The notes under the pieces: generated by a model | Seen by the model: the letters and a program-made list of their open reading frames with translations, nothing else | Database searches by the model: none | Told to the model about the DNA's origin: nothing | Shown: positions 1 through 5,588 of the stretch, piece by piece | Layout of the letters: the number at the start of each line of letters is the position of its first letter | Numbering within the stretch: the stretch's first letter is position 1 | Assembly: GCA_050329975.1 (NCBI GenBank) | Contig: JBHJOG010000266.1 | Location: forward strand, 1-7,872 | DNA length: 7,872 bases | From: CALKHQ01 sp050329975 | Lineage (GTDB): Bacteria; Pseudomonadota; Alphaproteobacteria; CALKHQ01 | Direction: 5' to 3' | Made by a program: the position numbers and the translations under genes

Positions 1-1076
1 GCCGACCTGCGTGCGGCCGCCGCACAGGCCTCGATCACGGCCAGTACCGCCTGCTTGCGGTCGAGGTTCAGGCCCTCGGTTTCGGCGAACCAAGTCCGGG
101 CCTTGTCCCACACCTCAAACCAGGGATCAAGCGCGCCCGCCGTGGCCAGCCGGCTATTCATGCCGGCCTCCTGCCCGGTCGATCCTGCGCGGTCGCCCGC
201 GACTGCTCCCCCCAGCAGCCGTGACAGCCAGCCGGTGAACAGGGTGCGGAAGACGGCGAACGGCGCATCATCTGTCGACGTCCCGACCTTCTCGGCAAAG
301 GCAAGCGCCTTGGCGAAGCCATAGTCAGGCAGACTCGCGATCAGGTCGACGAGGTCGGTGTAGACGGCGGCCGCCCCTTGCTCCAGCAGGTCCAGCGCCT
401 GGCCCGGACTGCCTTCGGCGAGGGATACGGCCAACGCCTGATCGTCCGCGGTGGCGTCGGGTCGCCTGGCCTGCACCACAGCCATGGTTTCTGCATCGCT
501 CAGGGGAGAGAGCGTGATCCGGCGGCAGCGCGACCGGATTGTCGGCAGCACCTGGCCGGGTGCATTCGCAATCAGGATCAGCAGCACGTGCCGCGGCGGC
601 TCCTCCATGATTTTCAGCAACGCATTGGCGGCATTCGGATTCAAGTCGTCGGCCGCATCGACCAGGAGCACCCGCCAACCGCCCTCGCCCGCGGTCAGGC
701 GAAGAAAGGAGATCGCCTTCCGCGCCAACTCTATCGGGATCACGCCGCGGCGGCGGTTGCGCTTCTCGTCCCAGGGTCGTTCCAGCACCATCAGATCGAC
801 ATGTCCGCCCGAGGCCACGCGGCGAAAGACAGGGTTGTCCGGCGAAAGGTAGAGCGAATCGGGCGCATCCCCGAACAACCCGCCAGCGGTCTCTGCGGCG
901 AGGACGAAGCGCGCAAGGCGGTAGCCGAGGGTGGCCTTGCCGATGCCCGGGCGGCCGGCGATCATCACGGCGTGCGGCATCCGTCCGCCTCGCCACAGCT
1001 CCAGCAGCTGGCGCTCGGCATCGGCATGGCCGACCAGGTCGACGGTCAGCCGAGGGTCGCTTCCCGGCTCTCTCAT
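1..1076 (-). CDS. holB: DNA polymerase III subunit delta' (clamp loader), 3' end outside window
   Basis: The delta' subunit is part of the cytoplasmic clamp-loader complex that loads the beta sliding clamp for DNA replication. From ATG at 1076-1074 the frame stays open for 358 codons to the window edge; no stop is seen, so the C-terminus is missing. Visible features are a P-loop GRPGIGKAT near residues 41-49, a Walker B-like strand VLLVDAADDL near 137-146, NALLKIMEEPP near 151-161, and the clamp-loader SRC motif (S182-R183-C184). The region that carries the zinc-binding cysteines in E. coli delta' reads SPDNPVFRRVASGGH here, without cysteines, as I recall for alphaproteobacterial members. The start overlaps the tmk stop by four bases (ATGA), implying coupled translation. 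The C-terminal collar domain is present in part. Identity is firm; the true end is unknown. Confidence 0.93.
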   Translation of the reverse strand, partial: MREPGSDPRLTVDLVGHADAERQLLELWRGGRMPHAVMIAGRPGIGKATLGYRLARFVLAAETAGGLFGDAPDSLYLSPDNPVFRRVASGGHVDLMVLERPWDEKRNRRRGVIPIELARKAISFLRLTAGEGGWRVLLVDAADDLNPNAANALLKIMEEPPRHVLLILIANAPGQVLPTIRSRCRRITLSPLSDAETMAVVQARRPDATADDQALAVSLAEGSPGQALDLLEQGAAAVYTDLVDLIASLPDYGFAKALAFAEKVGTSTDDAPFAVFRTLFTGWLSRLLGGAVAGDRAGSTGQEAGMNSRLATAGALDPWFEVWDKARTWFAETEGLNLDRKQAVLAVIEACAAAARRS

Positions 1077-1717
1077 TCGGCCAAACCGAGCCTGGCGCCG
1101 ACTTCGTCACGAATCCGGCCCGCTACGGTCGGAATATCGCCGTCGGCATCGACCAGGGCACACCGATCGGGCGACTGTGTCGCGATCCGGCGGAAGCCTT
1201 CGCGGACACGTTCGTGAAATACACGCTCCATGCGCTCGAACCGCGCGCCGCCGCCCCGGTCGCGCCGGCCGGCACGCGCAAGCCCGGCCTCCACCGGCAG
1301 GTCGAGGATGACGGTGAGATCCGGCACGAATCCGTCGAGGACCAGCCGGTAGAGTCGATCGATGTCTTCTGCGGCCACCCCGCCGGCAGCTCCCTGGTAG
1401 GCCATGGTCGAATCTGCAAACCGGTCGGAGACCACCCAGGCGCCGGTGGCGAGCGCGGGTTTGATCAGGCGCTCCACGTGGTCGTGCCTGGCCGCGAAGA
1501 ACAGCAATGTCTCGCTCCAGGGCGACCAGCGGCCGGTCTCGCCTTCGACCAGCAGGCGCCGGATATCCTCTGCCCCGGGCGAGCCGCCCGGTTCCCGCGT
1601 CCGCACGATCGAGAGGCCCTGCTTCGCAAGCCAGTCGGCGAGCAGCTTGAGCTGGGTCGACTTGCCCGCGCCCTCGCCGCCTTCCAGCGTGACAAACCGG
1701 CCGCGGGCGACGGTCAC
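1073..1717 (-). CDS. tmk: Thymidylate kinase (dTMP kinase)
   Basis: Phosphorylates dTMP to dTDP with ATP in the cytoplasm, a required step for dTTP supply. Read from GTG at 1717 the protein has 214 residues, the usual size. It shows a P-loop GGEGAGKST (residues 13-21), the REPGG motif (41-45), the SDRF motif (97-100, D98-R99) and an arginine-rich LID near 148-160 (RAGRRDRGGGARF). Basic residues in the LID together with Glu in the P-loop fit the E. coli-type enzyme. An ATG at 1762 in the same frame would add 15 residues with no family similarity and lies inside the upstream gene, so I prefer GTG 1717; a GAAGAG at 1721-1726 (minus) lies close before it. TTG at 1732, overlapping the upstream stop, is a third option. 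The gap to the carboxypeptidase stop is 11 bp, and the stop overlaps the holB start by 4 bp. Confidence 0.95.
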   Translation of the reverse strand: MTVARGRFVTLEGGEGAGKSTQLKLLADWLAKQGLSIVRTREPGGSPGAEDIRRLLVEGETGRWSPWSETLLFFAARHDHVERLIKPALATGAWVVSDRFADSTMAYQGAAGGVAAEDIDRLYRLVLDGFVPDLTVILDLPVEAGLARAGRRDRGGGARFERMERVFHERVREGFRRIATQSPDRCALVDADGDIPTVAGRIRDEVGARLGLAE

Positions 1718-1728
1718 CGGCTCTTCGT

Positions 1729-2877
1729 TCAACCGAGCACGAAATGGACGAGCGCCGCCCACACCCGTCCAATCATGCCGGCCTCCGCCACGTTGGCCGC
1801 GGCGTAGAGCGGAATGGTGCGGGACTCGATGCCGGGAGCGCTGACCACCAGCCTGGCGACGGCGTCGCCCCGCATCACGGGCGCCGGGACTGGCCCGTCA
1901 TAGACAACGGCCACCCGCATCTGATCGCGCTGGGTCCGCGGGATGGTAATGCGCACCGGCTCCCCGACCATCAATGGGACCAGTTCCGTCTCGCCGAGCC
2001 AGACGTCGGCTTCCTCGACCACTTCGTCCCGGTCGAACAGCTCGACGACCTCGAACTCGCGAAAGCCCCATTCGATGAGGCGTTCGGCCTCGTCCGAGCG
2101 GGACTGCGAGGTCTCGAGCCCGTTGATGACCAGCATCAGCCGGCGTCCGTCGCGCTCCACCGAAGCGACCAGACCGTAGCCCGCCGCCTCGGTGTGGCCG
2201 GTTTTCAGTCCGTCGGCATCCATGTTGCGGTAGAGCAGCGGATTGCGGTTCTGCTGCGTGATGTCGTTGAAGGTGAACTCGGTCTCGGCGAACAGGGGAT
2301 AATATTCCGGAAATGTCTCGATGATGTGGGCGGCCAGGATCGCGAGGTCCCGTGCCGTCATCATGTGGGCGGGATCGGGCCAACCGGTGGAATTCTCGAA
2401 GTTGCTCCCGGTGAGGCCGATATCCACCGCCTCGCGGTTCATCGCGTCGGCAAAGGCGGCCTCGCTGCCGGAGATGGCCTCGGCGACAACGATGCACGCG
2501 TCGTTGCCCGACTGCACGATGATGCCGCGCAGCAGATCCTCCAGACTCACCCGCTGGCCGATCTCCAAAAACATCGAGGATCCGCCGCGCCGCCAGGCAG
2601 CCTCCGAGACGGGCATGTGGTCGTCCATGCTGAGCCGGCCGTCGGCAAGCCGCGAGAACACCATATGCACCGTCATCAGCTTGCTCATCGACGACGGCGG
2701 CATCGGCTCGTCAGCGTTGCGCTCGGTAAGCACCGTTCCCGTCGCCATGTCGAACAGAATGGCCTCCCGGGCTGACGTCACCATCTCGATCGCGGCGGCC
2801 GGCCACGCTGCAGCCACGATCCCCAGGAGGACGGTCAACCGCGCCGCCGTGCATCGCAAGCGCTTGCCACTCTGCAT
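1729..2877 (-). CDS. D-alanyl-D-alanine carboxypeptidase, PBP5 (DacA/DacC/DacF) type, serine peptidase S11
   Basis: Removes the terminal D-Ala from peptidoglycan pentapeptides on the outer face of the inner membrane, a low-molecular-weight penicillin-binding protein. The 382-residue product starts with a signal peptide (basic RLRCTAARL, hydrophobic core, probable cleavage after AWPAAA near residue 29). The three S11 motifs are complete: SMSK (S63 nucleophile, K66), SGN (123-125) and KTG (225-227). A PBP5_C-like beta domain follows, about residues 275-370, and the last ~17 residues (AGMIGRVWAALVHFVLG) look like the amphipathic membrane anchor of this family. The ATG at 2877 is preceded by a G-rich stretch (GGGGGCGGG) that can act as ribosome binding site. 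It lies 45 bp downstream of rlpA and 11 bp upstream of tmk. Whether the equivalent is DacA, DacC or DacF cannot be decided, so no symbol is given. Confidence 0.95.
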   Translation of the reverse strand: MQSGKRLRCTAARLTVLLGIVAAAWPAAAIEMVTSAREAILFDMATGTVLTERNADEPMPPSSMSKLMTVHMVFSRLADGRLSMDDHMPVSEAAWRRGGSSMFLEIGQRVSLEDLLRGIIVQSGNDACIVVAEAISGSEAAFADAMNREAVDIGLTGSNFENSTGWPDPAHMMTARDLAILAAHIIETFPEYYPLFAETEFTFNDITQQNRNPLLYRNMDADGLKTGHTEAAGYGLVASVERDGRRLMLVINGLETSQSRSDEAERLIEWGFREFEVVELFDRDEVVEEADVWLGETELVPLMVGEPVRITIPRTQRDQMRVAVVYDGPVPAPVMRGDAVARLVVSAPGIESRTIPLYAAANVAEAGMIGRVWAALVHFVLG

Positions 2878-2922
2878 TGCCCGCCCCCAGTTCAGGTCCG
2901 CACCGAGGCTTCCCGCGCGCGG

Positions 2923-3441
2923 CTAGCGGCTTCCGGCCGCGGCGGCCTGGCCGGCGACCGCCTCGACCAGTTCGACCCGCACCTCGGCAATTCCCGCGGA
3001 CTTGAAACCCAACAACTCCGCCGCACGCTCCGAGACGTCGATGATCCGCCCATATCGTCCGAATTCGCCGCGATCGTTGATCCGCAGCATCACCTGACGC
3101 CCGTTGTCCAGATTAGTGACCCGGACCGTGGATGCCAGCGGGAATGTCAGGTGGGCCGCCGTCATGCCGCGGCGGTCGAACACTTCGCCGCTCGCCGTCC
3201 GCCGGCCATGGGCGCCGGCACCATACCATGCTGCCTCGCCCTGCTGAACCGCAACCACCTGCAGAGGACCCCCGGGCTCGAACGCGCCACCCGCATGCAG
3301 TCGCGAGGGATCGGCTGATCCGGTGCTTCGCTCCTGCACCGCGCGCGCAGTCTCGGCCAGGAAGCGCGGCGTCGTGCAGCCGGCTACCGTGACCACGCCC
3401 AGTATCAGCATCACCGCGCCTCGTGGGGCGACGCTGCGCAT
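2923..3441 (-). CDS. rlpA: RlpA-family septal ring lytic transglycosylase, lipoprotein without SPOR domain
   Basis: RlpA proteins are outer-membrane lipoproteins with a double-psi beta-barrel that, where tested, cleave denuded glycan strands at the septum. Starting at ATG 3441 gives 172 residues with a short lipoprotein signal ending in VAGC (C22). An in-frame ATG at 3573 would add 44 Arg/Ala-rich residues, bury the signal peptide and run back through the upstream gene, so it was rejected. The barrel covers about residues 66-160: GEAAWYG, SGEVFD (D89), TAAHLTFP (H97), RVTNLDNGR and RINDRG (D123). These match the Asp, His and Asp positions associated with activity in RlpA. After VRVELVE only a 12-residue Ala/Gly tail remains, so there is no C-terminal SPOR domain for binding denuded peptidoglycan. 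It follows the small lipoprotein by 14 bp and precedes the carboxypeptidase, in keeping with a shared envelope role. Confidence 0.9.
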   Translation of the reverse strand: MRSVAPRGAVMLILGVVTVAGCTTPRFLAETARAVQERSTGSADPSRLHAGGAFEPGGPLQVVAVQQGEAAWYGAGAHGRRTASGEVFDRRGMTAAHLTFPLASTVRVTNLDNGRQVMLRINDRGEFGRYGRIIDVSERAAELLGFKSAGIAEVRVELVEAVAGQAAAAGSR

Positions 3442-3455
3442 CGTCCGGTGCGCGT

Positions 3456-3635
3456 TCAACTTCCGGGCTCGCCGAGCGGCTGGCTCTGTACCGGCACCAC
3501 CGGCGTCGCCGGCGGCGGCCCGGGTTCGCCGTTGGCCGCCGGCGCGGCCGGTGCCGGCGGCCGGCCACCGCATCCCGTCGCCACGGCCATGGCCAGGGCC
3601 AAGGCGGCGGCGGGTCCGATCGGGTTCAGCCTCAT
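3456..3635 (-). CDS. Small proline-rich lipoprotein, first gene of the operon
   Basis: A 59-residue protein with a type II (lipoprotein) signal peptide: MRLNP, then a hydrophobic Ala/Leu core, then lipobox ATGC with C22 as the predicted lipidated residue. The mature part is only about 38 residues, rich in Pro, Ala and Gly (GGRPPAPAAPAANGEPGPPP), ending QSQPLGEPGS, and should be disordered. A near-ideal ribosome binding site GGAGGAG lies directly before the ATG, which is strong support for translation. The longer reading frame running back to 4613 is noncoding overlap of the dehydrogenase on the other strand. Its size and plan recall the short LptM/YifL-type lipoproteins, but the CGxKGPL-like signature is not present, so I do not assign that name. 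It stops 14 bp before rlpA and is probably co-transcribed with it. Confidence 0.75.
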   Translation of the reverse strand: MRLNPIGPAAALALAMAVATGCGGRPPAPAAPAANGEPGPPPATPVVPVQSQPLGEPGS

Positions 3636-3638
3636 GAT

Positions 3639-3645
3639 CTCCTCC
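3639..3645 (-). promoter_or_regulatory. Strong ribosome binding site of the small lipoprotein
   Basis: On the minus strand this reads GGAGGAG, three bases before the ATG at 3635 (about five from the GGAGG core). It decides the start of the 59-residue lipoprotein and marks the translated beginning of the leftward operon. Confidence 0.75.
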
Positions 3646-3664
3646 AGAGACAGAAAACTGGCCG

Positions 3665-3679
3665 GCTCGCGAGCGCGAG
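3665..3679. repeat. Palindromic motif GCTCGCGAGC with overlapping inverted repeat
   Basis: GCTCGCGAGC (3665-3674) is a perfect 10-bp palindrome. It overlaps a second inverted arrangement, CTCGCG (3666-3671) and CGCGAG (3674-3679) separated by two bases. It would lie in the leader of the leftward transcript. It could be a protein-binding site, or simply GC-rich DNA. Confidence 0.3.
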
Positions 3680-3693
3680 TCGGTGGCAGCCGC

Positions 3694-3723
3694 AGTCTAG
3701 GCCCATGTCGCGACCGCGGGCAA
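3694..3723 (-). promoter_or_regulatory. Candidate sigma-70 type promoter for the leftward operon
   Basis: On the minus strand TTGCCC (3723-3718) is followed after 18 bp by TAGACT (3699-3694). Each hexamer matches four of six consensus positions. Transcription would begin near 3687, leaving a leader of about 50 bases before the small-lipoprotein ATG. The position in a divergent gap is right, but in GC-rich DNA matches of this quality arise by chance, so this is a tentative call. Confidence 0.3.
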
Positions 3724-3728
3724 ACCGC

Positions 3729-3740
3729 AAGACGCGTCTT
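3729..3740. promoter_or_regulatory. Perfect 12-bp palindrome, candidate operator
   Basis: AAGACGCGTCTT is its own reverse complement, and after two mismatched pairs the symmetry continues with CC (3725-3726) and GG (3743-3744). It sits in the middle of the divergent gap, five bases upstream of the candidate -35 of the leftward promoter, a typical place for a dimeric regulator. No known regulator is recognised from the motif, and no regulator gene is in the window. Confidence 0.4.
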
Positions 3741-3790
3741 CGGGCATGGTCCGGGCGTGACTCCGCCAGCCGATTGGGCTCTGGGCAGGC

Positions 3791-3829
3791 CCGGTTCCTG
3801 GTCATACAGTGACGGGACTCCGGAACCGG
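3791..3829. repeat. Inverted repeat just upstream of the dehydrogenase start
   Basis: CCGGTTCC (3791-3798) and GGAACCGG (3822-3829) are exact reverse complements separated by 23 bases. The spacer holds a smaller inverted repeat GTCA-TACAG-TGAC (3801-3813). The right arm ends seven bases before the ATG at 3837 and directly precedes its AGGA ribosome binding site (3831-3834). It may be an operator or an RNA hairpin that affects translation; there is no U-run to suggest a terminator. Confidence 0.4.
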
Positions 3830-3836
3830 CAGGACC

Positions 3837-4559
3837 ATGACCAGACCATCCGCTGACGACACCCGACAGAAGACCGCCGCCGTCACCGGTGCTGCCGGCG
3901 GGATCGGCGGCGCGCTGGCGGCGGGGTTCGCTGCAGCCGGCTGGCAAGTGCTGGCGGTCGACCGGATTGCCCCTGCCGCCCCTCCCCCTGGTGCGACGGC
4001 GGTCCCCCTGGACGTCACCGACGCCGCCGCCGTGCGGGCGTGGGGCGAAGGTCTGGAGACGCTCGATCTGCTGGTCAATGCCGCCGGCATCATCCGGCGC
4101 GACGACGAGTTCGATCCCGCGGTGTTCGACCAGGTCGTGGACGTCAACCTCAACGGCGCGATGCGGATGTGCGCCGCAGCCCGGCGAGCGCTGGCCGCCG
4201 CCCCCGGCGGCTGTATCATCAATATCGCCTCGATGCTGAGCCTGTTCGGCGGACCGCTGGTGCCCGGCTACACAGCCGCGAAGAGCGGCCTGGCAGGTCT
4301 TACCCGTGCGCTCGCGGTCGCCTGGGCGGCGGACGGCATCCGGGTCAACGCCATCGCGCCAGGCTGGATCGAGACGGCGATGACGGAAGCCCTGCGGGAG
4401 AACCCCGATCGTTCCCGCGCCATCCTCGGCCGCACGCCGATGGCCCGCTGGGGCAGACCGGAGGATCTGGTGGGTCCCGCCCTGTTCCTGGCCAGCGACG
4501 CGGCGGGCTTCGTTACCGGCGTCCTGCTGCCGGTCGACGGCGGCTATGCTGCAGTCTGA
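3837..4559 (+). CDS. Short-chain dehydrogenase/reductase (classical SDR), probably NAD-dependent
   Basis: A 240-residue cytoplasmic oxidoreductase of the classical SDR family, interconverting an alcohol and a ketone with a nicotinamide cofactor. The Rossmann motif TGAAGGIG is at 17-24, NAAG at 81-84, the structural Asn N104, the catalytic Ser S132 in INIASMLS, and the YTAAK catalytic pair Y145/K149. APGWIET (174-180) and PVDGGY (232-237) complete the fold. D42 at the end of the second strand (VLAVDR) favours NAD(H) over NADP(H). General similarity is to the gluconate 5-dehydrogenase / 3-ketoacyl reductase type branch, which does not define a substrate. No other start codon precedes the Rossmann motif; AGGA lies two bases before the ATG. 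The cupin gene follows after 25 bp and is probably co-transcribed, so this enzyme may make or remove the ketone that the cupin cleaves. Confidence 0.9.
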   Translation: MTRPSADDTRQKTAAVTGAAGGIGGALAAGFAAAGWQVLAVDRIAPAAPPPGATAVPLDVTDAAAVRAWGEGLETLDLLVNAAGIIRRDDEFDPAVFDQVVDVNLNGAMRMCAAARRALAAAPGGCIINIASMLSLFGGPLVPGYTAAKSGLAGLTRALAVAWAADGIRVNAIAPGWIETAMTEALRENPDRSRAILGRTPMARWGRPEDLVGPALFLASDAAGFVTGVLLPVDGGYAAV

Positions 4560-4570
4560 ACCGCCTTCCA

Positions 4571-4576
4571 GGGGAG
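4571..4576 (+). promoter_or_regulatory. Ribosome binding site that sets the cupin start
   Basis: GGGGAG ends eight bases before ATG 4585. The alternative in-frame ATG at 4546 lies inside the dehydrogenase gene and has no comparable site, so this decides the start in favour of 4585. Confidence 0.6.
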
Positions 4577-4584
4577 CACTGACG

Positions 4585-5106
4585 ATGACGAGCGACGACG
4601 CCGAGGCCCGCATGCCCTACCAACTGGCGATGCCTCCCGAGTCCCTGCCCGAGATCGTGGTGCCGTCCGCAATCCCCGACGACGAGCGGATCTGGGTTCC
4701 GCAGGCCGACCATGTCTGGTTCCGCCCGCTCTGCCTCAACGCCAGCCAGGGCTACTGGGTCAATCTGCTGAAGGTCACCCGCTCCGGCGTGCTCAGCCGT
4801 CATCGCCATCCCAACCCCGTGCACGGCTTCGTGCTCCGCGGCCGCTGGTACTACCTCGAGCATGACTGGGTGGCGGAGACCGGCTCCTATGTGTTCGAGC
4901 CTCCTGGCGAAACCCATACGCTCGTAGTGCCCGACGACGTTCAGGAGATGATCACCCTGTTTCAGGTCAACGGGATCATGTCCTATGTGGACCCTTGGGG
5001 AAAACCAACGGGTTATGAGGATGTCTTCACCAAGATTGCAATGTGCCGGAAGCACTACGAGTCGATCGGCCTGGGGCGTGACTACGCCGATCGGTTCATT
5101 CGCTGA
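4585..5106 (+). CDS. Cupin protein of the 2,4'-dihydroxyacetophenone dioxygenase family
   Basis: A 173-residue single-domain cupin. The signature segments DDERIWVPQADHVWFRPLC (residues 32-50), SQGYWVNLL and GRWYYLEHDWVAE resemble, from memory, 2,4'-dihydroxyacetophenone dioxygenase, an iron enzyme that splits its substrate to 4-hydroxybenzoate and formate. Probable metal ligands are H73 and H75 (HRH) in cupin motif 1 and H111 in motif 2 (PPGETH). H80 stands where many cupins have Glu, and the Asn of motif 2 is not seen. The protein has no signal peptide, so it should be cytoplasmic. Read from ATG 4585 it starts 25 bp after the dehydrogenase stop; an upstream ATG at 4546 is less likely because the 4585 start has a good ribosome binding site. 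Family membership is well supported. The substrate is not, since most members are untested. Confidence 0.85.
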   Translation: MTSDDAEARMPYQLAMPPESLPEIVVPSAIPDDERIWVPQADHVWFRPLCLNASQGYWVNLLKVTRSGVLSRHRHPNPVHGFVLRGRWYYLEHDWVAETGSYVFEPPGETHTLVVPDDVQEMITLFQVNGIMSYVDPWGKPTGYEDVFTKIAMCRKHYESIGLGRDYADRFIR

Positions 5107-5167
5107 CGGCGGGCGGACTTCGTCAACGGCATCTCCTCGAAACCGGCGCGTCGAGCTGGCTCTGCGG

Positions 5168-5419
5168 TCAGTGGTTCCAGGCCGGAGCCCCAAGGTTGAT
5201 CTGGCTCGAGTTGGTCAGGATGCCGGCGCTGGCACCGGCCGCTCCACCGAGAATCGCACCGCCAGCCAGGTCCTCGTCGATCAGGGCAGCACCGATGAGG
5301 CCGGCTCCTGCGCCGAGCGCCGCACCGGAGAGCCCCCGGTCGATCGGATTGTTGCCGCATCCGGCGAGGGCGGCAACGAGGGCTGCCGACATGCCGATGG
5401 TGGCGAGCTTGTGCATCAT
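5168..5419 (-). CDS. Small glycine-zipper lipoprotein
   Basis: An 83-residue protein with a lipoprotein signal peptide (MMHKLATIG, hydrophobic core, lipobox LAGC, C21 lipidated). The mature part has two Gly/Ala-rich hydrophobic stretches, about residues 30-47 and 51-69, with small residues spaced like a glycine zipper (GLSGAALGAGAGLIG and AGGAILGGAAGASAG), separated by the acidic DED at 48-50. Such proteins sit in the outer membrane of Gram-negative bacteria (Pcp/SlyB/YMGG-like); the function is usually unknown. GGAGG at 5428-5432 on the minus strand, eight bases before the first ATG, supports the start at 5419. It converges with the cupin gene across 61 bp and diverges from pirin, so it is probably a single-gene transcript. 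The pattern of signal, lipobox, zipper and RBS makes it a credible real gene. Confidence 0.82.
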   Translation of the reverse strand: MMHKLATIGMSAALVAALAGCGNNPIDRGLSGAALGAGAGLIGAALIDEDLAGGAILGGAAGASAGILTNSSQINLGAPAWNH

Positions 5420-5588
5420 GGTCCCATCCTCCGCACGTGCGAGCGCCGGGTGGCGCCGTCGAGAGGAGTCTGGCGCGGCAGCGCTTACGGTGGCATGCAG
5501 TCGGCGTTATTTCTGTTTAAGCATGCGGCCCCGACCGAACGCGCCCATCAGCGCCGCTTCCAAATGCCGTCAAATCAGCAGGATCACC
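5420..5588. promoter_or_regulatory. Divergent intergenic region with AT-rich tract between GCATGC palindromes
   Basis: This gap must hold promoters for both the leftward lipoprotein and rightward pirin. Its most striking part is an AT-rich run (GTTATTTCTGTTTAA, 5506-5520) in otherwise GC-rich DNA, flanked by two GCATGC palindromes (5493-5498 and 5521-5526). A small inverted repeat GCGCC/GGCGC (5443-5447, 5452-5456) lies in the lipoprotein leader. I could not place convincing -35/-10 pairs on either strand, so promoter positions are left open. Confidence 0.4.

Noticed and set aside
325..1110. 261-codon minus-strand frame and several plus-strand frames across holB
   Set aside because: They are Arg/Pro-rich shadows of the delta' frame, which carries the P-loop and SRC motifs.
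1744..2775. 343-codon open frame on the plus strand, antisense to the carboxypeptidase
   Set aside because: His/Gly/Asp-rich low-information protein with no domain, opposite a gene with all three S11 motifs.
3774..3810. TTGGGC (3774-3779) and TACAGT (3805-3810) as a promoter for the dehydrogenase
   Set aside because: The spacer would be 25 bp, far from the usual 16-18, so no rightward promoter is called.
3636..4613. Long minus-strand frame that would extend the small lipoprotein to 385 residues
   Set aside because: The extension is antisense to the dehydrogenase and would bury the lipoprotein signal; the strong RBS before 3635 marks the true start.
5107..5167. Possible terminator between the convergent cupin and lipoprotein genes
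   Set aside because: Only a 5-bp stem (CTCGA/TCGAG) with a 10-base loop and no U-run on either strand; too weak to call.
5196..5588. N-terminal extension of pirin to 435 residues
   Set aside because: It overlaps the opposite-strand lipoprotein, lacks pirin similarity, and ATG 5589 has its own ribosome binding site.
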